Assembly (NCBI RefSeq): GCF_000243215.1 | Contig: NZ_JH594596.1 | Location: 927,297-991,296, forward strand | DNA: 64,000 nt | Direction of reading: 5' to 3' | Source: Odoribacter laneus YIT 12061 | GTDB lineage: Bacteria; Bacteroidota; Bacteroidia; Bacteroidales; Marinifilaceae | Part shown: piece after piece, positions 7,916 to 15,770 of the stretch | How positions within the stretch are numbered: position 1 is the first letter of the stretch | Layout: each line of letters begins with the position of its first letter | The notes under the pieces: model-generated | What the model was told of the DNA's origin: nothing | Databases searched by the model: none | Seen by the model: the letters and a program-made list of their open reading frames with translations, nothing else | Made by a program: the position numbers and the translations under genes

Positions 7916-9112
7916 ATGAAAAAGACAGTCGTTATTTTGCTATTGGTTTTTCTGCCTTTTTTGGTGTGGAGTCAGAGTAAAAGAGAATTGGAAGAGTTTG
8001 CCCGTAAACAAGAACAGGAACGGGAACAGTTAAAGCAGGAACAGAAAAAGGGGCTTAGCGATTTGCTTGCTGAGTATGAAAAATATGTGAAAGCCGAACA
8101 GGAAGCCTATGCTGCTTTTAAAAAGCAGGTGGAGAAGGAATGGGGAAAAGGAAATGCCGTAGAAAGTACCAATAAAGATTGGGTAGAATATTCGGATGAC
8201 CATAAAAGCCGGACTGTGGTGGATTTTGAAAAAGGGGAAGCGAAAATAGAAATAATTGTAGGAGAGAATGAGGTACAGGATACGGGGGAATTAAAACGGA
8301 AATTGGAAGAAGAGGTGACCCGTTTGATGGAGAACAGGGGGACTTCTAAAGATTACGATACGGAATACGAGAAACGGCGGCAATTGAGTGAAGAACCGGT
8401 ATTGGCAGGGCAGGTGGAGACCCCGGAAGGCGGAAAAATTTCCAAGGAAAATCTTCCGGAAGCGGTGAAAGAAATTGTAGAAAAAGGAGAGCCCAAGATC
8501 GAAAAAGTAAAAGGAGAAGACGGGGAAGAGCGGGAAGTCGTTGTATTTTCCTTGCCTTTAGCTCCCGATCATATCCGGGTAAGGGCCAAACGTTATGAAA
8601 CAGAGGTAGAGAACTTTTGCCGGAAATACAGCTTTGATCCGGCTTTGGTATATGCGGTTATTCATACGGAATCTTATTTTAATCCCAAGGCTAAATCTTA
8701 CGTTCCGGCTTACGGTTTGATGCAAATCGTGCCCCATTATGCAGGCAAAGACGCTTATCGCTATGTTTACGGAAAAGACAAACGTCCTACGGCTAATTAT
8801 TTGTACGAGCCTCATAATAATGTTGAATTAGGGACTGCTTATTTGCATTTATTGTATACGCGTTCTTTTCAGCAGGTAAAGGATTCCAAAAGCCGGATGT
8901 TGTGCGTGATTGCCGCCTATAATACGGGAGCTGGCAACGTAAGCCGGGCTTTTACCGGTAATACTCGCTTAAGTAATGCTATTTCTAAAATAAACAGCTA
9001 CAGTTACGAGGATTTGTATGCTTATCTTTCCAAGCGGTTGCCGGCACAGGAAACCCGGGATTATATCCGGAAAGTAACAGAGAGAATGCAGCAATATAAG
9101 GAATGGAGATAA
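7916..9112 (+). CDS. MltC-like membrane-associated murein lytic transglycosylase
   Basis: The 398-residue protein has a signal peptide (to about residue 19, LVWSQS), a highly charged coiled-coil stretch (20-65), and a middle domain resembling the MltC N-terminal domain. An SLT/goose-lysozyme-type catalytic domain follows (about 225-398). The catalytic glutamate lies in VIHTESYFNPKA, followed by the family motifs YGLMQIVPHYAG and VIAAYNTGAGNVSRAF. Such enzymes cleave the glycan strands of peptidoglycan in the periplasm. E. coli MltC is a lipoprotein of about 360 residues, whereas this one has no lipobox cysteine. It follows the PEGA array by 17 bases, which suggests a role in cell-wall remodelling tied to envelope assembly of those proteins (inference). 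Confidence 0.85.
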   Translation: MKKTVVILLLVFLPFLVWSQSKRELEEFARKQEQEREQLKQEQKKGLSDLLAEYEKYVKAEQEAYAAFKKQVEKEWGKGNAVESTNKDWVEYSDDHKSRTVVDFEKGEAKIEIIVGENEVQDTGELKRKLEEEVTRLMENRGTSKDYDTEYEKRRQLSEEPVLAGQVETPEGGKISKENLPEAVKEIVEKGEPKIEKVKGEDGEEREVVVFSLPLAPDHIRVRAKRYETEVENFCRKYSFDPALVYAVIHTESYFNPKAKSYVPAYGLMQIVPHYAGKDAYRYVYGKDKRPTANYLYEPHNNVELGTAYLHLLYTRSFQQVKDSKSRMLCVIAAYNTGAGNVSRAFTGNTRLSNAISKINSYSYEDLYAYLSKRLPAQETRDYIRKVTERMQQYKEWR

Positions 9113-9166
9113 ACCCAGAGACGGTGTTGTTTATCTTAAGGTAGATTTATTTGCTTCCCCTTCTTC

Positions 9167-9355
9167 GGTTGTTTGCGTTTTTCAGTCGTGCTTCACTCGC
9201 TTTTCTGTAAGCTCAAGCTCCGTTAAAACACCAAAACTTCCTCCTTTTAGACAGGCTTTGCCTGCCTAAAGTCGGCGGACAAATGGTGTTTTTTACACTC
9301 CGCTTTCGCACAGAAAGACGCTCCTTCCCGCAATGACTGAAAAACACAAACAACC
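9167..9355. repeat. Structured intergenic element 1: ~190-base imperfect hairpin with conserved core
   Basis: The arms 9167-9187 and 9335-9355 are 21-base inverted repeats matching at 20 positions (the exception can form G-U). Inside lie a 9-bp arm, AAAACACCA (9225-9233) with TGGTGTTTT (9284-9292), and a core of CTTCCTCCTTTTAG (9237-9250), a small hairpin (CAGGC-TTT-GCCTG, 9252-9264), CCTAA and GTCGGCGGACAA (9271-9282). The same core occurs in inverted orientation at 9494-9562. No protein-coding role is evident. It may be an RNA, a short palindromic element related to mobile elements, or a DNA structure. Confidence 0.7.
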
Positions 9356-9429
9356 TCCGATGCCCGCCACATCCTCCCCTCGTTACTTCTTTAAATGTTT
9401 TCCCGAAGCGCCTGTGTTTGAAGCCGGAG

Positions 9430-9621
9430 CCTTGTTTCGGGAAAGAGGTATGGCGGGAGAGAGCGTAATTTTGTCAGGAAGTCGTACTGTTAAAAAACGC
9501 AGGGTTGTCCGCCGACGTTAGGCACACGAAGTGTGACTAAAAGGAGGAAGCATCTGCGTTTTAGGGGAGACTGACTATACAAAATAGCGAACGGAGCCTC
9601 CAGCTCTTTCCCGAAATAAGG
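9430..9621. repeat. Structured intergenic element 2: inverted sister copy of element 1
   Basis: The outer arms 9430-9447 and 9604-9621 are inverted repeats matching at 17 of 18 positions. The inner 9-bp arm is AAAACGCAG (9494-9502) with CTGCGTTTT (9554-9562). Read on the minus strand, the core repeats element 1 exactly at CTTCCTCCTTTTAG and GTCGGCGGACAA, but the small hairpin is CACAC-TTC-GTGTG. The stems differ between the copies while pairing is preserved at about five base pairs, so the structure rather than the sequence seems to be maintained. The rest of 9113-9829 shows no gene. Confidence 0.7.
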
Positions 9622-9698
9622 CGGAGGAATACCTAAGAAAAATAAACAAGTAAATTAAATCTGCCCTTCACTTTTGGGTTTTAAAGCTGTTTGAAGGC

Positions 9699-9740
9699 AA
9701 AAATGACGTATGAAAAAATTTGATTCCATACGTCATTTTT
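9699..9740. terminator. Bidirectional-type hairpin terminator
   Basis: A perfect 14-bp stem (9699-9712 with 9727-9740) has a 14-base loop. The stem ends in A-runs on the left and T-runs on the right, so it could terminate transcription in either direction. It lies between the structured elements and the convergent S9 peptidase gene on the minus strand. Confidence 0.7.
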
Positions 9741-9829
9741 TAGATTCTTGAAGATTTAAAGACTGTCCTTAAAGCACTTTTTATCGTTAAACGATGAATC
9801 AGTAGGACACCCTTCCTCGTCCCAGAGGG

Positions 9830-11905
9830 TTATTTTAGCCATTTATCCAACCAGGCTTTAAATGTTCGTTGCCAGAGAATACCGTCCTGACAGCCTAACA
9901 CCCAATGACATTCTTCCGGGAAATATAAATATTGGGCCGGAATACCGCGCATACGAGCAGCATTGAAAGCAGCCATTCCCTGAGAGGCGTCGATACGGAA
10001 ATCTTTTTGTCCATGAATCACTAAAATCGGAGTATCCCAATTGCCCACAAATTTATGGGGAGAATTAGCATAAGTACGTTGAGCTATCTTGTTATTTTTT
10101 TCCCAAGGAGCTCCGCCTAAATCCCAGTGGGCAAACCACATTTCTTCGGTCGTATAATATTGCATTTCCAGATCGAAAATACCGCAGTGAGCGATAAATG
10201 CTTTAAAGCGGTTGTTGTGATGACCTGCCAGATAATAAACGGAATAACCGCCATAAGAAGCTCCGATACATCCCAGCCGGTTTTCGTCGATATACGGTTC
10301 CTTTTTAGCTTCGTCGATAGCTGAAAGATAGTCTTTGATATTTTGTCCGGAATAGTCTCCGCTGATTTGCTCCAGCCACTCCTGACCAAATCCCGGCAGG
10401 CCGCGCCGGTTAGGTGCTACGATGATATAACCGTTGGCAGCCATCTGCTGGAAATTCCAGCGGTAGCTCCAGAATTGGCTGACTGTACTTTGGGGACCTC
10501 CTTCACAATACAGAATGGCCGGGTATTTTTGATTCGGGTCGAAATGGGGCGGATAGATCATCCACACCAGCATATCTTTGTTGTCGGTGGTTTTTACCCA
10601 GCGTTTTTCCACTTTTCCCATCGTCAGTTGGTCCAGGAGCGGTTTGTTGATAAAGGAAAGCTCTTCATCTTTGCCGGTAGCTGGGTCTGTCCGGTAAATT
10701 TCTGCGGGTTTACTCATAGAAACCTGAGTGGTGATCAGGCTTCCGTTTACCGGAACTACGGAAGTATAATTGTGAATGCCGTCCGTGTGTTTTTTGATTT
10801 CCCCGCTCGTTGTATTGAGGGAATAAATTTCGTCTGTTGCGTGGTAGTCCGAGATAAACCAAACGGTATTATTATCCTTATCCCAAGCCAGATTGCCCAC
10901 ACTTTGGTCAAAATTTTTCGTAAAGTCCTTTTTCTTTCCGGTTTCCAAATCCATGACGAAAAGCCTGTTTTTATCAGCTTCATAGCCGTCCCTTTCCATA
11001 CTTTCCCAAGCCATTTTTTTCCCATCCGGGGAGAGAACCGGGTTTTTATCGTATCCCATCATCCCTTCGGTCAGGTTGACGGTCGTTCCGTCAGCCGTGT
11101 TATAAGCGTAGAGGTCGGTATTGGTGGAAAAGGCATAATCGATACCATATTTTTTACGGCAGGTATAGATAAGCTTTTGGCCGTCCCGGGTCCAAGCCAG
11201 TTGTTCGGTTCCTCCCCACGGACGTACGGGGGATTCCCATTTTTCGTCCTTCATGATATCCTGTCCGGAAGTAATGGGCTGGGCGGGAGTATAATCGGCG
11301 ATAAAAATATGGGTATATCCTTCTACCCAGTCGTTCCAATGCCGGTAGAACTGATCATTGATGATCCGGGCTTTGGCTTTTGGAAGGTCCGGGTGCATAT
11401 CCTGTACAGTCGGTTCCATTTTTATGTCTTTGTAGTAGGCGATTTTACTCCCATCGGGGGCATACAAATAACCGTTAATACCTCCTTCGATCTGAGTAAT
11501 TTGTTTTGCTCCGGAACCGTCCGGATTCATTTCCCAGAGTTGTCCTTTCGCCAAATAAGAAATTCTTTTGCCGTCCGGAGTCCAGTTGGCATCCGATTCA
11601 TTGTAATCGGTATCGGTAATTTGGGTGATTTTCCCGTCTGCCAGATTCATAACATAGAGGTCCGTATAAGAACGGTCTTCCTCTTTGTTGAAATAAGTTA
11701 CTCCATAGACAGCCTTGCTTCCGTCCGGAGAGATGGCGGGATTACTGATACGACCGAAAGACCAGAGTACTTCCGGTGTCATGATGTCGGAACTGAGTTT
11801 TTGTTCCGGCGTTTTATAACCTTTCCGGGCTTCCGGATTTTCTTTTTTATTATCGCAAGCCATAAGTGATAATAAGATCAGGGTGGGGTAAATAATATTT
11901 TTCAT
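9830..11905 (-). CDS. S9 family prolyl oligopeptidase-type peptidase, lipoprotein
   Basis: The 691-residue protein begins with a lipoprotein signal peptide (ILLSLMAC, then the acidic-rich DNKKENPE). The N-terminal two thirds is a beta-propeller built of WD40/PD40-like repeats with recurring SPDG motifs (ISPDGSKAVYG, LSPDGKKMAW). The C-terminal alpha/beta-hydrolase has the catalytic Ser in GASYGGY (about residue 548), Asp in HGQKDFRID (about 633) and His in EECHWVLG (about 667). Family S9 enzymes remove dipeptides or cut short peptides. Length and layout resemble Bacteroidales DPP5/acylaminoacyl-peptidase-like exopeptidases, but specificity cannot be read from the sequence. It probably supports peptide use in the periplasm. 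It appears monocistronic, upstream and outside of the recA unit. Confidence 0.88.
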   Translation of the reverse strand: MKNIIYPTLILLSLMACDNKKENPEARKGYKTPEQKLSSDIMTPEVLWSFGRISNPAISPDGSKAVYGVTYFNKEEDRSYTDLYVMNLADGKITQITDTDYNESDANWTPDGKRISYLAKGQLWEMNPDGSGAKQITQIEGGINGYLYAPDGSKIAYYKDIKMEPTVQDMHPDLPKAKARIINDQFYRHWNDWVEGYTHIFIADYTPAQPITSGQDIMKDEKWESPVRPWGGTEQLAWTRDGQKLIYTCRKKYGIDYAFSTNTDLYAYNTADGTTVNLTEGMMGYDKNPVLSPDGKKMAWESMERDGYEADKNRLFVMDLETGKKKDFTKNFDQSVGNLAWDKDNNTVWFISDYHATDEIYSLNTTSGEIKKHTDGIHNYTSVVPVNGSLITTQVSMSKPAEIYRTDPATGKDEELSFINKPLLDQLTMGKVEKRWVKTTDNKDMLVWMIYPPHFDPNQKYPAILYCEGGPQSTVSQFWSYRWNFQQMAANGYIIVAPNRRGLPGFGQEWLEQISGDYSGQNIKDYLSAIDEAKKEPYIDENRLGCIGASYGGYSVYYLAGHHNNRFKAFIAHCGIFDLEMQYYTTEEMWFAHWDLGGAPWEKNNKIAQRTYANSPHKFVGNWDTPILVIHGQKDFRIDASQGMAAFNAARMRGIPAQYLYFPEECHWVLGCQDGILWQRTFKAWLDKWLK

Positions 11906-12115
11906 AGGTAAATGATGAGGAGTCCGTAGACTGATTGAAAAAACATTGTGTTTGTGTAAACAGTTTATTTATAGCTTATTAAATTATTTATATACACTCT
12001 TGAAGGGCGGAAATTTCCAAAAATCCAAAGAAAAAGGAGAAAGTTAATAGGTTCCGCACTTATCACTTTCTCCCTCTGTGTTTATCCTCCGCACTTTTTA
12101 TTTTCGGCGGCTCAT

Positions 12116-13156
12116 TTAACTTTCTGCAATTTCTGCATCTGTTGGATGGTATTCAGAACCGTTCATAGCGGCTACGATTTTCAGGCGCAACTCTTCTGCC
12201 AGTTCGGGATTATCCATAATCATTTGCTTAACGGTTTCGCGGCCTTGGCCGAGTTTACTATCTCCATAAGAGAACCAGCTTCCGCTTTTCTTAATCACAT
12301 TGTATTCCACCCCTAAATCTACGATTTCGCCGGACAGAGAGATTCCTTCTCCGTACATGATATCGAATTCGGCTTTCCGGAAAGGAGGTGCCACTTTGTT
12401 CTTGACCACTTTTACACGGGTATGATTTCCGAGAATTTCTTCTCCGTCTTTAATCGGACCGATTTTCCGGATGTCCAGTCGTACGGAAGCGTAAAATTTC
12501 AAGGCGTTTCCACCGGTTGTCGTTTCGGGGTTTCCGAACATGATTCCGATTTTTTCCCGAAGCTGGTTGATAAAAACGCAACAGGTATTGGTCTTACTGA
12601 TCGTTCCGGTCAGTTTTCTCAAAGCCTGCGACATCAGCCGGGCTTGTAAGCCCATGACGCTGTCGCCCATGTCCCCTTCGATTTCCGCTTTCGGCGTCAG
12701 GGCAGCTACCGAATCGATCACAATGATGTCGATGGCTGCTGAACGAATCAACTGGTCGGCAATTTCCAAGGCTTGTTCCCCGTTGTCCGGTTGGGAAATA
12801 AAAAGATTTTCCGTATCGACACCCAGTTTCTCTGCATAAGCGCGGTCGAAGGCGTGTTCTGCATCGATGATGGCGGCTATTCCGCCTTGTTTCTGTGCTT
12901 CTGCAATGGCATGGATAGCCAGAGTCGTTTTGCCGGAAGATTCCGGACCGTAGATTTCAATGACCCGTCCTTTCGGATATCCTCCTACTCCCAAAGCTTT
13001 ATCCAAAGAAATTGAACCGGATGGAATAACCGGAATATTTTCGATTTCGTTTGCTCCCAGCTTCATAATGCTCCCTTTCCCGAAATTCTTTTCGATTTTG
13101 TCCAATGTAAGTTGTAAGGCTTTTAATTTGTCTTGATTGATTTCTTTTGAAGTCAT
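12116..13156 (-). CDS. recA: Recombinase RecA
   Basis: RecA is the DNA strand-exchange ATPase that also triggers SOS repressor cleavage. The start chosen at 13156 ([15 protein letters not shown]) gives 346 residues, the usual length in Bacteroidales; an in-frame ATG at 13180 would add eight poorly conserved residues. Visible features are the Walker A motif [10 protein letters not shown], the KGSIMKLG segment of the N-terminal domain, the [12 protein letters not shown] strand and the L2/[17 protein letters not shown] region. The C-terminus is short (ending [11 protein letters not shown]). A terminator lies just upstream at 13196-13217, behind bcp, so recA must have its own promoter in the short leader. 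I saw no clear LexA-type operator there. Confidence 0.97.
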   Translation of the reverse strand: MTSKEINQDKLKALQLTLDKIEKNFGKGSIMKLGANEIENIPVIPSGSISLDKALGVGGYPKGRVIEIYGPESSGKTTLAIHAIAEAQKQGGIAAIIDAEHAFDRAYAEKLGVDTENLFISQPDNGEQALEIADQLIRSAAIDIIVIDSVAALTPKAEIEGDMGDSVMGLQARLMSQALRKLTGTISKTNTCCVFINQLREKIGIMFGNPETTTGGNALKFYASVRLDIRKIGPIKDGEEILGNHTRVKVVKNKVAPPFRKAEFDIMYGEGISLSGEIVDLGVEYNVIKKSGSWFSYGDSKLGQGRETVKQMIMDNPELAEELRLKIVAAMNGSEYHPTDAEIAES

Positions 13157-13195
13157 GCTATTTAAATTAATGATAAACAATAAATATACCGGTAA

Positions 13196-13217
13196 AAAAA
13201 GAACTGCAGTTCTTTTT
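13196..13217 (-). terminator. Intrinsic terminator of bcp
   Basis: A perfect 22-base palindrome (GAACTG-CAGTTC centre with A5/T5 ends) begins immediately after the bcp stop codon at 13219-13221. On the minus strand it is followed by a run of seven T. It separates bcp from recA. Confidence 0.8.
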
Positions 13218-13218
13218 G

Positions 13219-13671
13219 CTAACCGATAATCTGAGAGACATGATCTTTCGTATTCACTTTAGTAATGATTCTTTCGATCCTGCCTTTTTCGTTTATAAGA
13301 AAGGTGGTACGAAGTACCCCCATATATTTTCGTCCGTACATGGATTTTTCTGCCCATACGCCGTATTTCTCCAGAATCTGCTTCTCCGTGTCGGCAATTA
13401 AATGAAAAGCCAGGTTGTATTTGGCTATAAATTTCAAATGGGAAGCCGGCGAATCGGGGCTTACTCCTACGACTTCATATCCCTGGGCTGTCAGGCTGGC
13501 ATAATGATCATTCAAATTGCAGGCTTCTGCCGTACAACCGGAAGTATTGTCTTTCGGATAAAAATACAGAATGAGTTTTTTACCTTGAAAATCATTCAGT
13601 GAAATTTCTTTTCCCTCCTGATTTATACCTTTGAAGTCCGGAGCTTTATCTCCTTCTTTTAATTGAATCAT
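13219..13671 (-). CDS. bcp: Thioredoxin-dependent peroxiredoxin, BCP/PrxQ type
   Basis: The 150-residue cytoplasmic peroxidase reduces hydrogen peroxide and alkyl hydroperoxides using thioredoxin. The peroxidatic cysteine is in [20 protein letters not shown], with the typical C-x4-C spacing of the two-cysteine PrxQ group; the Arg needed for catalysis is in [10 protein letters not shown]. Length and the start ([13 protein letters not shown]) match the family. It sits just upstream of recA, an order I recall from other Bacteroidales, but the hairpin between them makes co-transcription unlikely. Confidence 0.94.
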   Translation of the reverse strand: MIQLKEGDKAPDFKGINQEGKEISLNDFQGKKLILYFYPKDNTSGCTAEACNLNDHYASLTAQGYEVVGVSPDSPASHLKFIAKYNLAFHLIADTEKQILEKYGVWAEKSMYGRKYMGVLRTTFLINEKGRIERIITKVNTKDHVSQIIG

Positions 13672-13818
13672 GCTGATTTTTTTTCTTTTAGAATTTTCTT
13701 TTTTTCAACGCTTTTCCCTTCTTTTTCCGGGAAGACCACTTATACAAAAGTACGAATATTTTGTTGAATACGGATGTTTTTCCCCTTGTTTATTTACGGC
13801 TTATGGCTTAAAAAATCT

Positions 13819-13826
13819 TATCTTTG
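13819..13826 (+). promoter_or_regulatory. -7 promoter box (TATCTTTG) for the DUF4491 gene
   Basis: TATCTTTG fits TAnnTTTG perfectly and lies 24 bases before the ATG at 13851. A -33 TTTG is not clear; TTG at about 13787 is off-register. Confidence 0.55.
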
Positions 13827-13850
13827 CGCATAGAATGTAAAGAGGGAAAA

Positions 13851-14171
13851 ATGGAATTTATAGAAAGCTATCATCTGACCGGTTTGTTGATCGGGATATG
13901 TACTTTTTTAATTATCGGTTTATTTCATCCGTTGGTAATTAAATGTGAATACTATTTCGGAACACGCTGTTGGTGGATGTTTTTATTGTGGGGAATAGGA
14001 GGGATTATCGGAGCCTTATATGTCAGGGAAGTGTTTTGGTCTTCCTTGCTGGGCGTGTTTGCTTTTTCTTCTTTTTGGACCATTTTGGAAATCTTCGAAC
14101 AAAAAGGCAGGGTGAAAAAAGGCTGGTTTCCGATGAATCCGAAGCGGAAGGCGGATTATGAAGACAAGTAA
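13851..14171 (+). CDS. DUF4491 family inner-membrane protein
   Basis: The product is a small membrane protein of 106 residues. The ATG at 13851 is chosen because a purine-rich GAGGG precedes it and it aligns with the family start (MEFIESYHLTGLLIGICTFL). Three hydrophobic segments are visible (about 9-30, 40-60 and 62-80), followed by a short positively charged tail carrying FEQKGRVKKGWFPMNPKR, which is highly conserved in this Bacteroidota family. Function is unknown. It is followed 23 bases later by a thioesterase gene and is probably in the same transcript. Confidence 0.82.
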   Translation: MEFIESYHLTGLLIGICTFLIIGLFHPLVIKCEYYFGTRCWWMFLLWGIGGIIGALYVREVFWSSLLGVFAFSSFWTILEIFEQKGRVKKGWFPMNPKRKADYEDK

Positions 14172-14194
14172 GGGGAATTTAGTTTGAAAAAAAC

Positions 14195-14605
14195 ATGGAA
14201 GAATATTTACAGCAATTGAGTGAAAGTTGTCGCCATACTTTGGTGGAATGGCTGGGGATGGAATTTACGGCCATTGGAGAAGGCTGGCTGGAAGTGCGTA
14301 TGCCTGTAGACCACCGTACCTGTCGTCCGGACGGAGCTTTGCACGGAGGAGCGAATATGGCATTGGCGGAGACGGTAAGCGGGGCTTTGAGTTCCATATC
14401 GGTACCCCGGGAATTGCGTTATCAAGTATACGGTATTGAGATCAATGGAAACCACATAAAACGGGCTAGCGGACGTTATGTGACCGGCAAAGCGTTTTTC
14501 CTTCATAAAGGAAGGCGCACCCACGTGGTACAGGTGGAAATACGGGACGAAGACAATACATTGATCACGGTAAACCGGGTGACCAATATGGTGGTAGAAG
14601 GATAA
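14195..14605 (+). CDS. Hotdog-fold thioesterase, PaaI/MenI type
   Basis: The 136-residue protein has the hotdog motif HGGANMALAETVSG, where the H-G-G and the downstream acidic residue form the acyl-CoA thioesterase active site. The N-terminus (LVEWLGMEFTAIGEGWLEVRM) is also family-typical. Such enzymes hydrolyse acyl- or aryl-CoA thioesters; in organisms making menaquinone, members of this group hydrolyse DHNA-CoA. No menaquinone gene is adjacent, so substrate assignment stays open. It is likely co-transcribed with the DUF4491 gene and converges with the sulfotransferase operon. Confidence 0.85.
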   Translation: MEEYLQQLSESCRHTLVEWLGMEFTAIGEGWLEVRMPVDHRTCRPDGALHGGANMALAETVSGALSSISVPRELRYQVYGIEINGNHIKRASGRYVTGKAFFLHKGRRTHVVQVEIRDEDNTLITVNRVTNMVVEG

Positions 14606-14624
14606 AGGAAAATCTCACGGCCGT

Positions 14625-15737
14625 TTAGCCCAAGCGCTCATAACCCCATTGTTTCAAGGCGAAATCCCAGTTCTTTTCTACCAGTTCTATCGTGCGGTCT
14701 TCGTATTTGTAAGCATTCTTTTTATATCCCTTTTTCTTATCCAGGTAACGGGCAATATCTGCTTTCGCATTTTCAAAACCCGGAAGGGACAAGGTTTTAT
14801 AAATCTTTTCCGTTATAGCTAAGGCGTCTTTTTCGTAGTCTTCGAATTTGATTTCGATCAGGTTGCCTGCTGGTATGAGTTGTTTGTCCTGTTCGTACCT
14901 CCGGTAAAGGCGTTTGTATACTTCTAAGATGTTATTTTCCAGTTCTTCATCGGAAATATGTTGTAATTTGAGAGGTTGTATGGTATTGCAAAAAAAACTT
15001 CGGGTGGATTCAAATACTGTGTAGGGATTTCGTACCAGATAAATGAATTTAGCATTGGGGAACATTTCCAGAATTTGCCGGATATGTCCTGTATGGGGCG
15101 GGTTTTTGGAGAGAAATTGTTCTCCTTTGGTATTCCAGAGTGAAATTTTAATAAGTTTCAAAAAAGTAGTTTTAAAAAGCTGTTTTTCTTCTGCCGTAGC
15201 CTTTTCCATCGTAAGGTATTTGTCACAGTATTCCAGCATATTTTGGGGCAGAAACCAAAAATTATAGTAGCTGTAAGGGAACATATTGGAAAGAGCGAAT
15301 TCTTCTTCCTGGGGGAGGTCGACGTTCAGTTCCATATTATCTGTGGGACGTTTGTCGGGCATCAGCCAGGACATGGTCTTTTTAAAAAAGGGTTGTCCCC
15401 ATAACATCAGGTGAGGGAACACGGTCTGATAGGTAGTGGTGTAGCCGAAATGTTTATCATGGGCCAAGACATTGTGGACGAAGGTTGTACCGCTGCGCCA
15501 GTGTCCGAGAATAAAAACGGGTTCCGCATTGACGGGCAGCTCTTTCAGCCTTTTTCGGTAGCGGCTGGCTTCCAGCCCGTTCAGTCGGCTTAAAAGCCAG
15601 CAAATCGCTTTGGTCAGCCGGTATTTGGTCCGGTAACCCTTGTCGATTGTTTGGTGTGCCGTGATTCCTTTAAACGTTTTCCAGTCGGCTCCTACTAAAG
15701 TATTGACTGGTAGCTTCTGAAATTCGAGTAAACCCAT
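14625..15737 (-). CDS. PAPS-dependent sulfotransferase (Sulfotransfer_3 type)
   Basis: The 370-residue enzyme transfers the sulfonate group of PAPS to an acceptor hydroxyl. The 5'-phosphosulfate loop is HWRSGTTFVHN near residue 80, and the 3'-phosphate region is FIYLVRNPYTVFESTRSF near 230-250. No signal peptide or membrane helix is obvious. It is the last gene of the cysQ-cysC-cysD-cysN-sulfotransferase unit, 33 bases after cysN, so PAPS supply and use are encoded together. A very similar arrangement in Bacteroides thetaiotaomicron (BT_0416 and neighbours) sulfonates cholesterol and other steroids, which makes a sterol, steroid or lipid acceptor plausible here. The acceptor cannot be derived from the sequence. 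Confidence 0.88.
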   Translation of the reverse strand: MGLLEFQKLPVNTLVGADWKTFKGITAHQTIDKGYRTKYRLTKAICWLLSRLNGLEASRYRKRLKELPVNAEPVFILGHWRSGTTFVHNVLAHDKHFGYTTTYQTVFPHLMLWGQPFFKKTMSWLMPDKRPTDNMELNVDLPQEEEFALSNMFPYSYYNFWFLPQNMLEYCDKYLTMEKATAEEKQLFKTTFLKLIKISLWNTKGEQFLSKNPPHTGHIRQILEMFPNAKFIYLVRNPYTVFESTRSFFCNTIQPLKLQHISDEELENNILEVYKRLYRRYEQDKQLIPAGNLIEIKFEDYEKDALAITEKIYKTLSLPGFENAKADIARYLDKKKGYKKNAYKYEDRTIELVEKNWDFALKQWGYERLG

Positions 15738-15770
15738 CTTGCTGTCTTACAATTTAATTTTTTCCGGATC

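Noticed and set aside
9333-9521. A 62-codon frame in the structured intergenic region
   Set aside because: It crosses arms of both hairpin elements; the sequence is explained by the inverted repeats rather than by coding constraint.
10343-11869. A 508-codon open frame on the plus strand
   Set aside because: It lies entirely antisense to the S9 peptidase gene, whose frame carries the complete signal peptide, propeller and Ser-Asp-His motifs; the plus-strand translation has no recognisable domain.
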